Position numbers and translations under genes: made by a program
Notes under the pieces: model-generated
What the model was told of the DNA's origin: nothing
Database searches by the model: none
The model's input: only the letters and a program-made list of their open reading frames with translations
Assembly (NCBI RefSeq): GCF_000156375.1
Contig: NZ_DS996359.1
Coordinates: forward strand, 885,522-949,521
Reading direction: 5' to 3'
Source: Desulfovibrio piger ATCC 29098
Lineage (GTDB): Bacteria > Desulfobacterota > Desulfovibrionia > Desulfovibrionales > Desulfovibrionaceae
Length of the DNA stretch: 64,000 nt
Part shown: one piece after another, positions 16,726 to 25,379 of the stretch
Position numbering within the stretch: position 1 is the first letter of the stretch
Layout: each line of letters opens with the position of its first letter

Positions 16726-17349
16726 ATGGCTACCGTGAAAGTTTATGACCAGAACAAGCAGGAATGCGGCGAACTGACGCTTTCCGCCGACGTGTTTGAA
16801 GTTGAGGCTCGTCCCGAGATCCTCAACCTCGTGGTGCGTGCCCAGATGGCCGCCAAGCGCGCCGGTACCCACATGGCCAAGACCCGCGCCTTCGTTTCCG
16901 GCGGCGGCGTGAAGCCCTGGAAGCAGAAGGGCACCGGTCGCGCCCGTTCCGGCTCCAATCGTTCGCCCGTGTGGCGTGGCGGCGCCATCGTGTTTGGCCC
17001 CCAGCCCCGCGATTACAGCTTCAAGGTCAACAGCAAGGTGCGCGCCCTGGCCATGAAGATGGCTCTGTCGAGCCGTCTGGCCGCCGAAAACCTGCTGGTG
17101 GTCAAGGGCATCGAACTGCCCGAAGCCAAGACCAAGCATTTTGCCAAAGTGGCCGGTACTCTGGGCCTGAACAAGGCTCTCATCGTGACCGCCGAGGAAA
17201 GCGAAGCCCTGACCCGCTCCGCCCGCAACATCCCCGGCATCACGCTGACCACGCCTGATCGTCTGAGCGTGCTGGAGATCCTCCGCCACAAGCAGCTGGT
17301 CCTGCTGGAAGGCGCCGTGGCGCCCGTGCAGGCCCGCTTTGAAAAATAA
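16726..17349 (+). CDS. rplD: 50S ribosomal protein L4
   Basis: The 207-residue L4 has its tunnel-lining loop intact (SGGGVKPWKQKGTGRARSG). In E. coli L4 also represses the S10 operon by binding the leader. The long leader upstream of rpsJ makes such control worth testing here. It lies 13 bases after rplC and 12 bases before rplW. Confidence 0.98.
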   Translation: MATVKVYDQNKQECGELTLSADVFEVEARPEILNLVVRAQMAAKRAGTHMAKTRAFVSGGGVKPWKQKGTGRARSGSNRSPVWRGGAIVFGPQPRDYSFKVNSKVRALAMKMALSSRLAAENLLVVKGIELPEAKTKHFAKVAGTLGLNKALIVTAEESEALTRSARNIPGITLTTPDRLSVLEILRHKQLVLLEGAVAPVQARFEK

Positions 17350-17361
17350 GAGGGGCAACTC

Positions 17362-17652
17362 ATGGAATTCACTCAGGTTCTTATCAAGCCCCTGCTGACG
17401 GAAAAGACCACCCTGCTGAAGGATGAGTCCCGTCAGGTGGCTTTCTATGTTCATCCCGGCGCCAACAAGCTTGAGATCAAGCAGGCCGTGGAAAAGGCTT
17501 TTGATGTGAAAGTTGAAGCGGTCAACGTGGTTCGCAAGGCTCCCTCCAATCGGGAACGCCAGGGTCGCGTGGTGGGCCGTAAGCCCGGCTGGAAGAAGGC
17601 CTATGTGACCTTGCGCCAGGGCGATAAAATCGAGTTCTTCGAGGGAGTGTAA
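17362..17652 (+). CDS. rplW: 50S ribosomal protein L23
   Basis: The 96-residue L23 sits at the tunnel exit and is the docking site for trigger factor and SRP, both of which have genes or partners in this window (tig, ftsY). Typical segments are [11 protein letters not shown] and [20 protein letters not shown]. It is separated from rplB by one base. Confidence 0.98.
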   Translation: MEFTQVLIKPLLTEKTTLLKDESRQVAFYVHPGANKLEIKQAVEKAFDVKVEAVNVVRKAPSNRERQGRVVGRKPGWKKAYVTLRQGDKIEFFEGV

Positions 17653-17653
17653 A

Positions 17654-18484
17654 ATGGCTGTCCGTAAGCTGAAACCGACCTCCGCCGGGCGTCGTTTCCA
17701 GACGGTTTCCGACTTTGCGGAAATCACCCGGACGACCCCTGAGAAGTCGCTCACCGTGGGCCTGACCAAGAAGGCCGGCCGCAACAACCGTGGCCGCGTG
17801 ACCAGCCGTCGTCGTGGCGGCGGTGTGAAGCGCCTGTACCGCATCATCGACTTCAAGCGTAACAAGTTCGGCATCGCCGCCAAGGTTGCGCACATCGAAT
17901 ACGACCCCAACCGTACCGCCCGTATCGCCCTGCTCCACTACGTGGACGGCGAAAAGCGCTACATCATCGCTCCTGTGGGTCTGAAGCAGGGCGACGTGGT
18001 GCTGGCCGGTGAAGGTGCCGACATCAAGCCCGGCAACGCCATGCAGATGTCCCGCATCCCGGTGGGTACCGTGATCCACAACGTCGAGCTGTACCCCGGC
18101 AAGGGTGGCCAGCTCTGCCGCGCCGCTGGCACCTATGCCCAGCTCGTGGCCAAGGAAGGCAAGTACGCCCTGCTGCGTCTGCCCTCCGGCGAAGTGCGCA
18201 AGGTGCTGGCTTCCTGCGTGGCCACTGTGGGCCAGGTGGGCAACATCCAGCACGAAAACATCTCCCTGGGCAAGGCCGGCCGCAACCGCTGGCTGGGTCG
18301 CCGTCCTCAGGTCCGCGGTGTGGCCATGAACCCCATCGACCATCCCCTGGGCGGTGGCGAAGGCCGCAGCTCCGGTGGTCGTCATCCCGTGTCGCCCTGG
18401 GGTATGCCTGCCAAGGGCTTCAAGACCCGCGACAAGAACAAGGCTTCTTCGCGCCTTATCATTAAGCGCCGCGGCCAGAAGTAG
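17654..18484 (+). CDS. rplB: 50S ribosomal protein L2
   Basis: The 276-residue L2 is full length. It shows the central SH3-like core and the C-terminal tail [20 protein letters not shown], whose conserved histidine lies near the peptidyl-transferase centre. Translation is coupled to rplW through a 1-base gap. Confidence 0.98.
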   Translation: MAVRKLKPTSAGRRFQTVSDFAEITRTTPEKSLTVGLTKKAGRNNRGRVTSRRRGGGVKRLYRIIDFKRNKFGIAAKVAHIEYDPNRTARIALLHYVDGEKRYIIAPVGLKQGDVVLAGEGADIKPGNAMQMSRIPVGTVIHNVELYPGKGGQLCRAAGTYAQLVAKEGKYALLRLPSGEVRKVLASCVATVGQVGNIQHENISLGKAGRNRWLGRRPQVRGVAMNPIDHPLGGGEGRSSGGRHPVSPWGMPAKGFKTRDKNKASSRLIIKRRGQK

Positions 18485-18493
18485 GAGTAGCAG

Positions 18494-18778
18494 ATGCCCA
18501 GATCTTTGAAGAAAGGGCCGTTCATCGACGGCCACCTGATGAAGAAGGTTGACGCTGCGGTGGCCTCCAATGACCATCGCGTGGTGAAGACCTGGTCGCG
18601 CCGCTCGACCATCCTGCCCGAAATGGTGGGTCTGACCTTTGCGGTGCACAATGGCAAAAAGTTTGTGCCGGTGTTCGTGACCGAAAACATGGTGGGTCAC
18701 AAGCTGGGCGAATTTTCGCCCACCCGTACCTTCCACGGCCACGCCGCTGACAAGAAGGCCAAGGCCGGCAAGAAGTAG
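18494..18778 (+). CDS. rpsS: 30S ribosomal protein S19
   Basis: The 94-residue S19 is recognised from [19 protein letters not shown] and the [21 protein letters not shown] core. It contacts S13 in the 30S head and the A-site finger. It lies in the S10 operon between rplB and rplV. Confidence 0.98.
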   Translation: MPRSLKKGPFIDGHLMKKVDAAVASNDHRVVKTWSRRSTILPEMVGLTFAVHNGKKFVPVFVTENMVGHKLGEFSPTRTFHGHAADKKAKAGKK

Positions 18779-18787
18779 GGTAGAGAT

Positions 18788-19126
18788 ATGGAATCCAAAG
18801 CTATCGCGAAATTCCAGCGCGTGTCGCCCCGCAAGACCCGCCTTGTGGCCAAGAACGTGCAGGGCAAGGGTGTGGAAGAAGCCATGAACATTCTGCGCTT
18901 CACCCCCAACAAGCCCGCCGGCGTGCTGCTGAATGTGCTCAAGAGCGCCGTGGCCAATGCCTCCCAGCTGGGTGGTGTGAACGTGGACGCCATGGTCATC
19001 AAGGAAGTCATCGTGAACGAAGGCCCCACCTGGAAGCGCTTCATGCCCCGCGCCCAGGGCCGTGCCACCAAGATTCACAAGCGTACCAGCCACGTTACCG
19101 TTATACTCGCAGAAGGGCAGGAATAG
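18788..19126 (+). CDS. rplV: 50S ribosomal protein L22
   Basis: The 112-residue L22 has the long hairpin that lines the exit tunnel constriction (GPTWKRFMPRAQGRATKI). The N-terminal VSPRKTRLVAKNVQGK is typical. It ends three bases before rpsC. Confidence 0.98.
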   Translation: MESKAIAKFQRVSPRKTRLVAKNVQGKGVEEAMNILRFTPNKPAGVLLNVLKSAVANASQLGGVNVDAMVIKEVIVNEGPTWKRFMPRAQGRATKIHKRTSHVTVILAEGQE

Positions 19127-19129
19127 GCT

Positions 19130-19771
19130 ATGGGTCAGAAAGTTCATCCGTTTGGCTTCCGGCTGGGGTACAACAAGAACTGGCAGTCCCGCTGGTTCAG
19201 CAAGAAGGACTACCCTGCCTTTGTGTTTGAAGACAGCAAGATTCGCGCCTATGTGAAGAAGCTCCTGTATCATGCGGGGCTGGCCAAGATCGAAATCGAA
19301 CGCGCCGGTGGCAAGATCCGTCTGATCCTGTCCACTGCCCGTCCCGGTATCGTCATCGGCCGCAAGGGCGTGGAAATCGAAAAGCTGCGCGGCGACCTCC
19401 GCCAGAAGTTTGGCCGTGAGTTCTCGCTGGAAGTGAATGAAATCCGTCGTCCCGAAGTGGAAGCCCAGCTCGTGGCCGAAAACATCGCCCAGCAGCTGGA
19501 ACGCCGCGTGGCCTTCCGTCGCGCCATGAAGCGCACGGTGTCCATGGCCCGCAAGTTCGGTGGCGAAGGCATCAAGGTGACCTGCTCCGGTCGTCTGGCG
19601 GGCGCTGAAATCGCCCGTACCGAATGGTACCGTGACGGTCGCGTGCCGTTGCAGACCCTGCGCGCCGACATCGACTACGGTTTTGCCGAAGCGCACACCA
19701 CCTACGGCATCATCGGTGTCAAGGTGTGGATCTACAAGGGTGAAATCCTTGACAAAGAGGTTGATCAGTAA
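19130..19771 (+). CDS. rpsC: 30S ribosomal protein S3
   Basis: The 213-residue S3 has the N-terminal [12 protein letters not shown], a KH domain with the GRKG loop ([16 protein letters not shown]) and the C-terminal region including the [13 protein letters not shown] motif near the mRNA entry channel. Its stop codon overlaps the start of rplP by one base (TAATG). Confidence 0.98.
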   Translation: MGQKVHPFGFRLGYNKNWQSRWFSKKDYPAFVFEDSKIRAYVKKLLYHAGLAKIEIERAGGKIRLILSTARPGIVIGRKGVEIEKLRGDLRQKFGREFSLEVNEIRRPEVEAQLVAENIAQQLERRVAFRRAMKRTVSMARKFGGEGIKVTCSGRLAGAEIARTEWYRDGRVPLQTLRADIDYGFAEAHTTYGIIGVKVWIYKGEILDKEVDQ

Positions 19772-20184
19772 TGCTCGCGCCTAAGAAAGTTAAATTCCGT
19801 AAATGGCAGAAGGGCCGCCTGCGTGGCCTGGCTAGCCGCGGCGCCTCCATCGCCTTTGGCGATATTGGCCTGAAGGCCGTGCAGCACGGTCAGTTGTCCA
19901 GCCAGCAGATTGAAGCCGCCCGTATCGCCATGATGCGTCACATCAAGCGTGGTGGTAAGGTTTGGATCCGCGTGTTCCCCGACCGCCCCGTGACCGCCAA
20001 GCCTCTTGAAACCCGTCAGGGTTCCGGTAAGGGGGCTCCGGTGGGCTGGTGCGCTCCGGTCAAGCCCGGCCGCGTGCTGTACGAAATCAAGGGCGTCAGC
20101 CTTGACCTGGCTCGCGAGGCTCTGACCCGCGCCGCCCACAAGCTGCCCGTGAAGACCATCATCGTGGTGAGGGAGGGCCTGTAG
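19771..20184 (+). CDS. rplP: 50S ribosomal protein L16
   Basis: The 137-residue L16 starts [16 protein letters not shown] and keeps the conserved [20 protein letters not shown] and MGxGKG-like loop ([18 protein letters not shown]). It binds near the A-site tRNA elbow. It overlaps rpsC by one base. Confidence 0.98.
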   Translation: MLAPKKVKFRKWQKGRLRGLASRGASIAFGDIGLKAVQHGQLSSQQIEAARIAMMRHIKRGGKVWIRVFPDRPVTAKPLETRQGSGKGAPVGWCAPVKPGRVLYEIKGVSLDLAREALTRAAHKLPVKTIIVVREGL

Positions 20185-20185
20185 T

Positions 20186-20404
20186 ATGGCTGCCAAGAAG
20201 AACGAAAAAGCCGCCATGGCCACTGCCGCCGAGCTGCGCGACATGAGCGTCGAAGAGCTGCGTGCCAAGCTGGCCGAACAGCGCGAAGAACTCATGACGG
20301 CCCGTTTCAAGCATGCCACCGCGCAGCTTGAAAAGACTTCCGAGCTCAAGGCCATGCGCCGTCAGGTGGCTCGCATTTCCACCGTTTTGACTGAAAAGGA
20401 ATAG
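20186..20404 (+). CDS. rpmC: 50S ribosomal protein L29
   Basis: The 72-residue L29 is slightly longer than usual because of a lysine/alanine-rich N-terminus (MAAKKNEKAAMATA). The core ELRDMSVEELRAKLAEQREE and the helical hairpin are standard. An internal ATG at codon 11 would give a typical 62-residue protein. GGGAGG upstream of 20186 supports the longer form. Confidence 0.95.
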   Translation: MAAKKNEKAAMATAAELRDMSVEELRAKLAEQREELMTARFKHATAQLEKTSELKAMRRQVARISTVLTEKE

Positions 20405-20416
20405 AGGGGCTGAACC

Positions 20417-20680
20417 ATGCAAGCTCTGGAAAATCGCAAGGGCAGAACCCTCACCGGTATCGTTGTCAGCGACAAGAACGACAAGACCATCGTCGTGCGC
20501 GTTGAAACGCTGGTGAAGCATCCTCTGCTCAAGAAGTATGTGAGGCGCCGCAAAAAGTTCACGGCTCATGATCCCATGAACGAATGCGGCATGGGCGATA
20601 AGGTTAAAATCGTGGAGTTCCGCCCCATGTCGCGCAACAAGCGCTGGCATCTGGTCTCCATCATCGAAAAGGCTGTGTAG
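20417..20680 (+). CDS. rpsQ: 30S ribosomal protein S17
   Basis: The 87-residue S17 shows the OB-fold sequence [19 protein letters not shown] and [17 protein letters not shown]. It binds 16S helices 7 and 11 early in assembly. Confidence 0.98.
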   Translation: MQALENRKGRTLTGIVVSDKNDKTIVVRVETLVKHPLLKKYVRRRKKFTAHDPMNECGMGDKVKIVEFRPMSRNKRWHLVSIIEKAV

Positions 20681-20689
20681 GGTAGAACC

Positions 20690-21058
20690 ATGATCCAGGT
20701 AGAATCGACTCTTCAGGTGGCCGACAACAGCGGCGCCAAAAAGGTGGCCTGCATCAAGGTGCTCGGTGGTTCCCACCGCCGTTACGCTTCCGTGGGCGAC
20801 ATCATCGTCGTGTCCGTCAAGGAAGCCATGCCCCACAGCAAGGTCAAGAAAGGCGACGTCATGAAGGCCGTTATCGTCCGCACTGCCAAGGAAGTGCGCC
20901 GTATGGACGGCTCCTACATCAAGTTCGACGGCAACGCCGCTGTCCTGCTCTCCAACCAGGGCGAACCCGTGGGTACCCGTATCTTCGGACCCGTCGCTCG
21001 TGAGCTGCGCGCCGCCAACTTCATGAAGATCATTTCTCTTGCCCCCGAAGTGCTGTAG
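20690..21058 (+). CDS. rplN: 50S ribosomal protein L14
   Basis: The 122-residue L14 has the exact family length, starts [19 protein letters not shown] and ends [18 protein letters not shown]. It lies at the subunit interface and is the docking site for RsfS-type silencing factors. Confidence 0.98.
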   Translation: MIQVESTLQVADNSGAKKVACIKVLGGSHRRYASVGDIIVVSVKEAMPHSKVKKGDVMKAVIVRTAKEVRRMDGSYIKFDGNAAVLLSNQGEPVGTRIFGPVARELRAANFMKIISLAPEVL

Positions 21059-21067
21059 GAGATGACT

Positions 21068-21400
21068 ATGAAAACGTATCGCATCCGCAAGGACGACAAG
21101 GTGATGGTCATCACCGGCAAGGACGCGGGCAAGATCGGCAAGGTGCTCAAGGTTCTTCCCAAGAAGGACCGCGTGCTGGTGGAAAAGGTCAACGTGGCCA
21201 AGCGCCACATGCGCCCCAACCCCTATGCCCAGCAGCCCGGTGGCATCGTGGAAAAGGAAATGCCCATCCACGTGTCCAACGTGATGGTGGTGTGCTCCGC
21301 TTGCGCCAAGCCGACCAAGGTGGGCTACAAGTACATTGAGTCCGAAGGCAAGCAGAAAAAAGTGCGCTTCTGCAAGAAGTGCAACGAAGTTATGGAATAA
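21068..21400 (+). CDS. rplX: 50S ribosomal protein L24 with a C-terminal zinc ribbon
   Basis: The 110-residue L24 has the KOW motif ([20 protein letters not shown]). Its C-terminal part carries two CxxC pairs (Cys76/79 and Cys102/105), a probable zinc ribbon absent from E. coli L24. An ATG six bases earlier (21062) is possible, but the TAGGAG that serves as ribosome-binding site touches it, so the ATG at 21068 with six-base spacing is better. Confidence 0.95.
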   Translation: MKTYRIRKDDKVMVITGKDAGKIGKVLKVLPKKDRVLVEKVNVAKRHMRPNPYAQQPGGIVEKEMPIHVSNVMVVCSACAKPTKVGYKYIESEGKQKKVRFCKKCNEVME

Positions 21401-21409
21401 GGTGATACG

Positions 21410-21949
21410 ATGACACGCCTTGAAAAGATTTATAGAGAGAAAGTGGTTCCGGTACTGCAGAAGGAGTTCAACTACTCCTCCTCCATGCAACTGCCCGGCA
21501 TCGAGAAGATCTCTCTGAACATCGGTCTCGGCGCCGCCAGCCAGAACAACAAGCTGATGGAAGAAGCCGTGGCGGAACTGACCGCCATCGCCGGACAGAA
21601 GGCCGTGGTTACCCGCGCCAAGAAGTCCATCGCTTCCTTCAAGCTGCGTGAAGGCATGCCCATCGGGGCTCGCGTCACCCTGCGCAAGGATCGTATGTGG
21701 GACTTCCTGGACAAGCTGATGAACTTTGCCCTGCCCCGCGTGCGTGACTTCCGCGGTATCCCGGACCGTGGTTTTGATGGTCGCGGCAACTTTACCCTGG
21801 GCATCAAGGAACACACCATCTTCCCCGAAATGGAAGCTGACCGTGTGGAAAACCCCAAGGGCATGAACATCACCATTGTCACCTCGGCGACCACGGACAA
21901 GGAAGGCAAGTTCCTTCTGGACCAGCTGGGCATGCCGTTCCGCAAGTAG
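21410..21949 (+). CDS. rplE: 50S ribosomal protein L5
   Basis: The 179-residue L5 has the standard length and segments such as [24 protein letters not shown] and [17 protein letters not shown]. It binds 5S rRNA and the P-site tRNA elbow. The S14 gene follows after 10 bases. Confidence 0.98.
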   Translation: MTRLEKIYREKVVPVLQKEFNYSSSMQLPGIEKISLNIGLGAASQNNKLMEEAVAELTAIAGQKAVVTRAKKSIASFKLREGMPIGARVTLRKDRMWDFLDKLMNFALPRVRDFRGIPDRGFDGRGNFTLGIKEHTIFPEMEADRVENPKGMNITIVTSATTDKEGKFLLDQLGMPFRK

Positions 21950-21959
21950 GAGTAGAGCT

Positions 21960-22145
21960 ATGTCCCGTACCGCTCTTGAAGTGAAGGCTTCCCGTAAGCC
22001 CAAGTTCAGCTCCCGCGCCTACAATCGTTGCCCCATCTGCGGGCGTCCCCGGGCCTTCATGCGCCAGTTCGGCATCTGCCGTATTTGCTTCCGCAACATG
22101 GCCCTGCGCGGCGAACTGCCCGGTGTGCGTAAATCCAGCTGGTAA
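21960..22145 (+). CDS. rpsN: 30S ribosomal protein S14, zinc-binding (type Z)
   Basis: The 61-residue short S14 carries zinc ligands Cys24, Cys27, Cys40 and Cys43 ([10 protein letters not shown] and FGICRICFR). The start is the ATG at 21960, with TAGGAGTAG in front, which gives the exact length of the type Z family. A terminator lies only 28 bases past the stop, although rpsH and the rest of the spc operon come later. Confidence 0.97.
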   Translation: MSRTALEVKASRKPKFSSRAYNRCPICGRPRAFMRQFGICRICFRNMALRGELPGVRKSSW

Positions 22146-22770
22146 TCCGCATCCCGGACTGATCTGAAAGATGGAGGGACTCCGAAAGGGGTCCCTCTTT
22201 CCGTTTCTGGAGGCGGGCAGGGGAGAGGAGAGTGGTTCCCGGTTCCCCCTGCATCCGGCGGGCAACCCGGCAGGAAGGCTCTCTGCCGGTATCCTGCGCC
22301 AGTGTTTTCCTGTCGCTCCCGGCCTTTTGGGGAAGTGACGCATCCCTTCCCGGGGTGCGGTCTCCACCGGCCGGTCTCCCTCCTTTTGCAGATTTTGCTT
22401 GCTTCCCGGGAGCAGATGGGCTATCTGCCCCTGCGCGCCGCCCGCTGCGCCATGCCGGAAAGTCCGGTGGAGCCGCGGCCATGCGTCGCATGCCGCACCG
22501 GAGACAGCTGTCGCTCCTGCAGTGGAGCAGCCCTGTTTTTACCCATGGTACGACGATCCGGTGCCCGATCCTTCGCATACAGGCCGGGATGCCCCGGCGG
22601 GACTGGCACCGGCATGACTCGGGAACGCCCTGGAAAGAGCGGATTTTCAGGCCGTGAGCAAAAAAAACATTGCCTTTTGCTCCGGCTTGGGATATGGACT
22701 TTCGATTGTGTGCGGGAAGTGGCGGCATGGGGCCGCTAACCCCTCACGAAACCAACCTTAGGAGCTATCG
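22146..22770. other. 625-bp gap inside the spc operon (rpsN to rpsH)
   Basis: No gene is recognised. The gap starts with a terminator (22174-22208) and continues as GC-rich sequence with short open frames on both strands that resemble nothing. A weak promoter candidate (TTGCCT at 22670, TATGGA at 22693, 17 bases apart) lies about 70 bases before rpsH. In most bacteria rpsN and rpsH are separated by a few bases. Confidence 0.6.
22174..22208 (+). terminator. Intrinsic terminator between rpsN and rpsH
   Basis: The 10-bp stem GAGGGACTCC / GGGGTCCCTC (one T-G pair) is closed by a GAAA tetraloop and followed by TTTCCGTTTCT. The T tract is interrupted, so termination may be partial. Confidence 0.75.
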
Positions 22771-23151
22771 ATGTTGACAGATCCTATTGCGGATATGCTG
22801 ACCCGTATCCGCAACGCACATTTGGCCCTGCACAAGGAAGTGAATGTGCCGCGCTCGAAGATGAAAGAAGCCTTAGCCGCCATCCTCAAGCAGGAAGGTT
22901 ACGTCGAAGACGTGGCTATCGACGACCGCAACATTACCATCACGCTGAAGTACCAGAAGGGCAAGGCCGTCATCTCCGGCCTGAAGCGCGTCAGCACCCC
23001 CGGTCGCCGCGTGTATGTGGGCGCTCACCAGATCCCCAAGGTGCAGAACGGCCTCGGCATTTGCATTCTGTCCACGTCCAGCGGTGTGCTGGACGGCATG
23101 ACCGCCCATGAAAAGAAGGTGGGCGGCGAACTTCTGTGTGAAATCTGGTAG
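22771..23151 (+). CDS. rpsH: 30S ribosomal protein S8
   Basis: The 126-residue S8 starts MLTDPIADMLTRIRNAHLA and ends GGELLCEIW. In E. coli S8 represses the spc operon by binding its mRNA. Here the gene restarts the operon after the 625-bp gap, with TTAGGAG before the ATG. Confidence 0.98.
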   Translation: MLTDPIADMLTRIRNAHLALHKEVNVPRSKMKEALAAILKQEGYVEDVAIDDRNITITLKYQKGKAVISGLKRVSTPGRRVYVGAHQIPKVQNGLGICILSTSSGVLDGMTAHEKKVGGELLCEIW

Positions 23152-23160
23152 GGGTGCACC

Positions 23161-23700
23161 ATGTCTCGTATTGGCAAACAGCCCATTACCGTTCCCGCTG
23201 GCGTTGAAGTCAAGATCGGAACGGATGTTGTGGAAGTGAAGGGCCCCAAGGGTACGCTGCATACCCCTGTGTGCAGCCTGCTGAATTATGACCTCACCGA
23301 CGGTGTGCTGACCCTGACCCGCGTGGAAGACGACCGTCACAGCCGTGCCCAGCACGGTCTGCGCCGCACCCTGCTCGCCAACTGCATCGAAGGCGTGACC
23401 AAGGGCTTCTCCAAGTCCCTGGAAGTGATCGGCGTGGGCTACCGCGTTGCCGTCAAGGGCAACATGGTGGAACTGTCCGTGGGCTTCTCCCACCCCGTGC
23501 TGGTGGAACTGCCCGAAGGCATCCAGGCCAAGGCCGAAGGTCAGATCCTGACCATCAGCGGCGCCGACAAGGAACTGGTGGGCGAAATGGCCGCCAAGAT
23601 CCGTCGCATCCGCAAGCCCGAACCTTACAAGGGCAAGGGTATCAAGTATACCACCGAGACCATCCGCCGCAAGGTCGGTAAGTCCGGCGGCAAGAAGTAG
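23161..23700 (+). CDS. rplF: 50S ribosomal protein L6
   Basis: The 179-residue L6 has the usual two repeats ([18 protein letters not shown] at the start and the conserved [12 protein letters not shown] near the end). It lies near the factor-binding site. Confidence 0.98.
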   Translation: MSRIGKQPITVPAGVEVKIGTDVVEVKGPKGTLHTPVCSLLNYDLTDGVLTLTRVEDDRHSRAQHGLRRTLLANCIEGVTKGFSKSLEVIGVGYRVAVKGNMVELSVGFSHPVLVELPEGIQAKAEGQILTISGADKELVGEMAAKIRRIRKPEPYKGKGIKYTTETIRRKVGKSGGKK

Positions 23701-23714
23701 GTAGGGATTGCGTT

Positions 23715-24074
23715 ATGAAGCTTACCAAGAATGAATCCCGTCAGCGCCGCAAGGTCCGCATTCGTAAAAAGGTGCAGGGTACTGCCGAACGTCCCCGTCT
23801 GGTGGTGTACCGCTCCAACATGCACATCTACGCCCAGATCGTGAACGATCAGGAAGGCGCCACCCTGGTCGCCGCCTCCACCCTCAGCCTGGCCAAGACC
23901 GAAGCCGGTATGCATTGCAACCTGGCCGGCGCCGAGAAGGTGGGCATGGAAATCGCCCGTCTTGCCAAGGAAAAGAACATCACCCAGGTGGTGTTCGATC
24001 GCAACGGGTACCTTTATCACGGTCGCGTGAAAGCCGTGGCCGACGGCGCCCGCGAAGGCGGCCTGGAGTTCTAA
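23715..24074 (+). CDS. rplR: 50S ribosomal protein L18
   Basis: The 119-residue L18 is a 5S rRNA-binding protein with [18 protein letters not shown] and [16 protein letters not shown]. It is followed by rpsE after one base. Confidence 0.98.
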   Translation: MKLTKNESRQRRKVRIRKKVQGTAERPRLVVYRSNMHIYAQIVNDQEGATLVAASTLSLAKTEAGMHCNLAGAEKVGMEIARLAKEKNITQVVFDRNGYLYHGRVKAVADGAREGGLEF

Positions 24075-24075
24075 T

Positions 24076-24588
24076 ATGCGTCAGGAAAATACCGAAACCA
24101 AACAGAACGAATTGGGCGAAATCGAAAAGATCGTCTCCCTGAACCGCGTGGCCAAGGTGGTCAAGGGCGGTCGCCGTTTCAGCTTCAGCGCCCTCGTGGT
24201 GGTGGGCGACGGCAAGGGTGGCGTGGGCTACGGCCTGGGCAAGGCCCAGGAAGTGCCCGAAGCCCTGCGCAAGGCCACTGAACGCGCTCGCAAGAACCGC
24301 GTGCAGATTCCTCTGGTGGAAGGCACCCTGCCTTACGAAGTGCTGGGCCGCTTCGGCGCTGGTCGCGTCATGCTGAAGCCCGCCTCCGAAGGTACCGGCA
24401 TCATCGCCGGTGGTGCCGTGCGTGCCGTCATGGAAGCCGTGGGCGTGCATGACGTCCTGGCCAAGGCCATCGGCACTAACAACCCCCATAACGTGCTGCG
24501 TGCCACCATGCAGGGCCTGATCTCCCTGCGCAGCGCTGACGAAGTGTCCGAGCTGCGTGGCAAGAAGCTCGAAGCCCCGAGGAAGTAA
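24076..24588 (+). CDS. rpsE: 30S ribosomal protein S5
   Basis: The 170-residue S5 has the double-stranded-RNA-binding-like N-domain ([20 protein letters not shown] and [14 protein letters not shown]) and the decoding-fidelity domain that follows. It starts one base after rplR. Confidence 0.98.
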   Translation: MRQENTETKQNELGEIEKIVSLNRVAKVVKGGRRFSFSALVVVGDGKGGVGYGLGKAQEVPEALRKATERARKNRVQIPLVEGTLPYEVLGRFGAGRVMLKPASEGTGIIAGGAVRAVMEAVGVHDVLAKAIGTNNPHNVLRATMQGLISLRSADEVSELRGKKLEAPRK

Positions 24589-24591
24589 GTC

Positions 24592-24768
24592 ATGGCTGAA
24601 ATTACGGTCAAACTCGTGCGTTCTCGCATCGGCACCACGCCGGCCCAGCGCAAGCTGCTGGACTCCCTTGGCCTCAAGCGTCGCGAACAGGTCAAGTTGT
24701 TCAAGGACACCCCGGCCATCCGGGGCATCATCGCCAAAGTTTCGCACCTTGTGGCCCTGGTGGACTAG
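24592..24768 (+). CDS. rpmD: 50S ribosomal protein L30
   Basis: The 58-residue L30 starts at the ATG three bases after the rpsE stop. It reads MAEITVKLVRSRIGTTPAQ and continues with LGLKRREQVKLFKDTPAIRG, the normal L30 core. Confidence 0.97.
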   Translation: MAEITVKLVRSRIGTTPAQRKLLDSLGLKRREQVKLFKDTPAIRGIIAKVSHLVALVD

Positions 24769-24795
24769 TCCACGGCCGCAGGAGGAGTATATATC

Positions 24796-25260
24796 ATGCA
24801 ACTGCACAATCTCTTTCCCTTCCCGGAAGAGCGCAAAACCCGCCGTCGTGTGGGCCGTGGTTCCGGTTCCGGCCTGGGCTGCACCGCTGGCAAGGGTAAC
24901 AAGGGTCAGAACGCCCGTGCCGGCGGCGGTGTGCGTCCCGGTTTCGAAGGCGGCCAGATGCCCCTGCAGCGTCGTCTTCCCAAGCACGGCTTCAAGAACT
25001 TCCCCTTCAAGGTGACCTACGACGTGATCAACCTGGACCGTCTGCAGGAAGCCTTTGAAGGCAAGAGCGAGATCACCCTGGACGACATCTACGCCCGCGG
25101 CCTGGCCCGTCTGGGCGCGCCCGTGAAAGTGCTTTCCCGTGGCGAAGTGAAGTCGGCCATCAAGGTGGAAGCTCACAAGTTCAGCCAGGCCGCTGCGGAA
25201 AAGATCCGCAACGCCGGCGGCGAAGCCACCGAACTTGAAGCTGCGCAAGCGGCTGAGTAA
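24796..25260 (+). CDS. rplO: 50S ribosomal protein L15
   Basis: The 154-residue L15 has the glycine-rich N-terminal half (RRRVGRGSGSGLGCTAGKG and VRPGFEGGQMPLQRRLPK). It ends before a 119-base spacer with a long hairpin that separates it from secY. GGAGG precedes the start. Confidence 0.98.
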   Translation: MQLHNLFPFPEERKTRRRVGRGSGSGLGCTAGKGNKGQNARAGGGVRPGFEGGQMPLQRRLPKHGFKNFPFKVTYDVINLDRLQEAFEGKSEITLDDIYARGLARLGAPVKVLSRGEVKSAIKVEAHKFSQAAAEKIRNAGGEATELEAAQAAE

Positions 25261-25291
25261 TTATGCGCCATGCCGGTAACGGCAGGCGGAT

Positions 25292-25330
25292 GTCTTTGAC
25301 CCCGCGCCGGAATGGGCGCGGGGTAAAGAC
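25292..25330 (+). other. Long hairpin between rplO and secY
   Basis: GTCTTT and ACCCCGCGCC pair with GGCGCGGGGT and AAAGAC, a 16-bp stem with a single bulged G. No T run follows, so it is more likely an mRNA processing or stability element than a terminator. Confidence 0.6.
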
Positions 25331-25379
25331 GCTCCCGCGCATATGCGTCCCTTACAGCGTAAAAGGTAACGAGTGATTC

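Noticed and set aside
22146..22770. Short open frames in the rpsN-rpsH gap as an inserted gene
   Set aside because: Frames on both strands overlap each other, lack ribosome-binding sites and show no domain; there are no inverted ends or target duplications that would indicate a mobile element.
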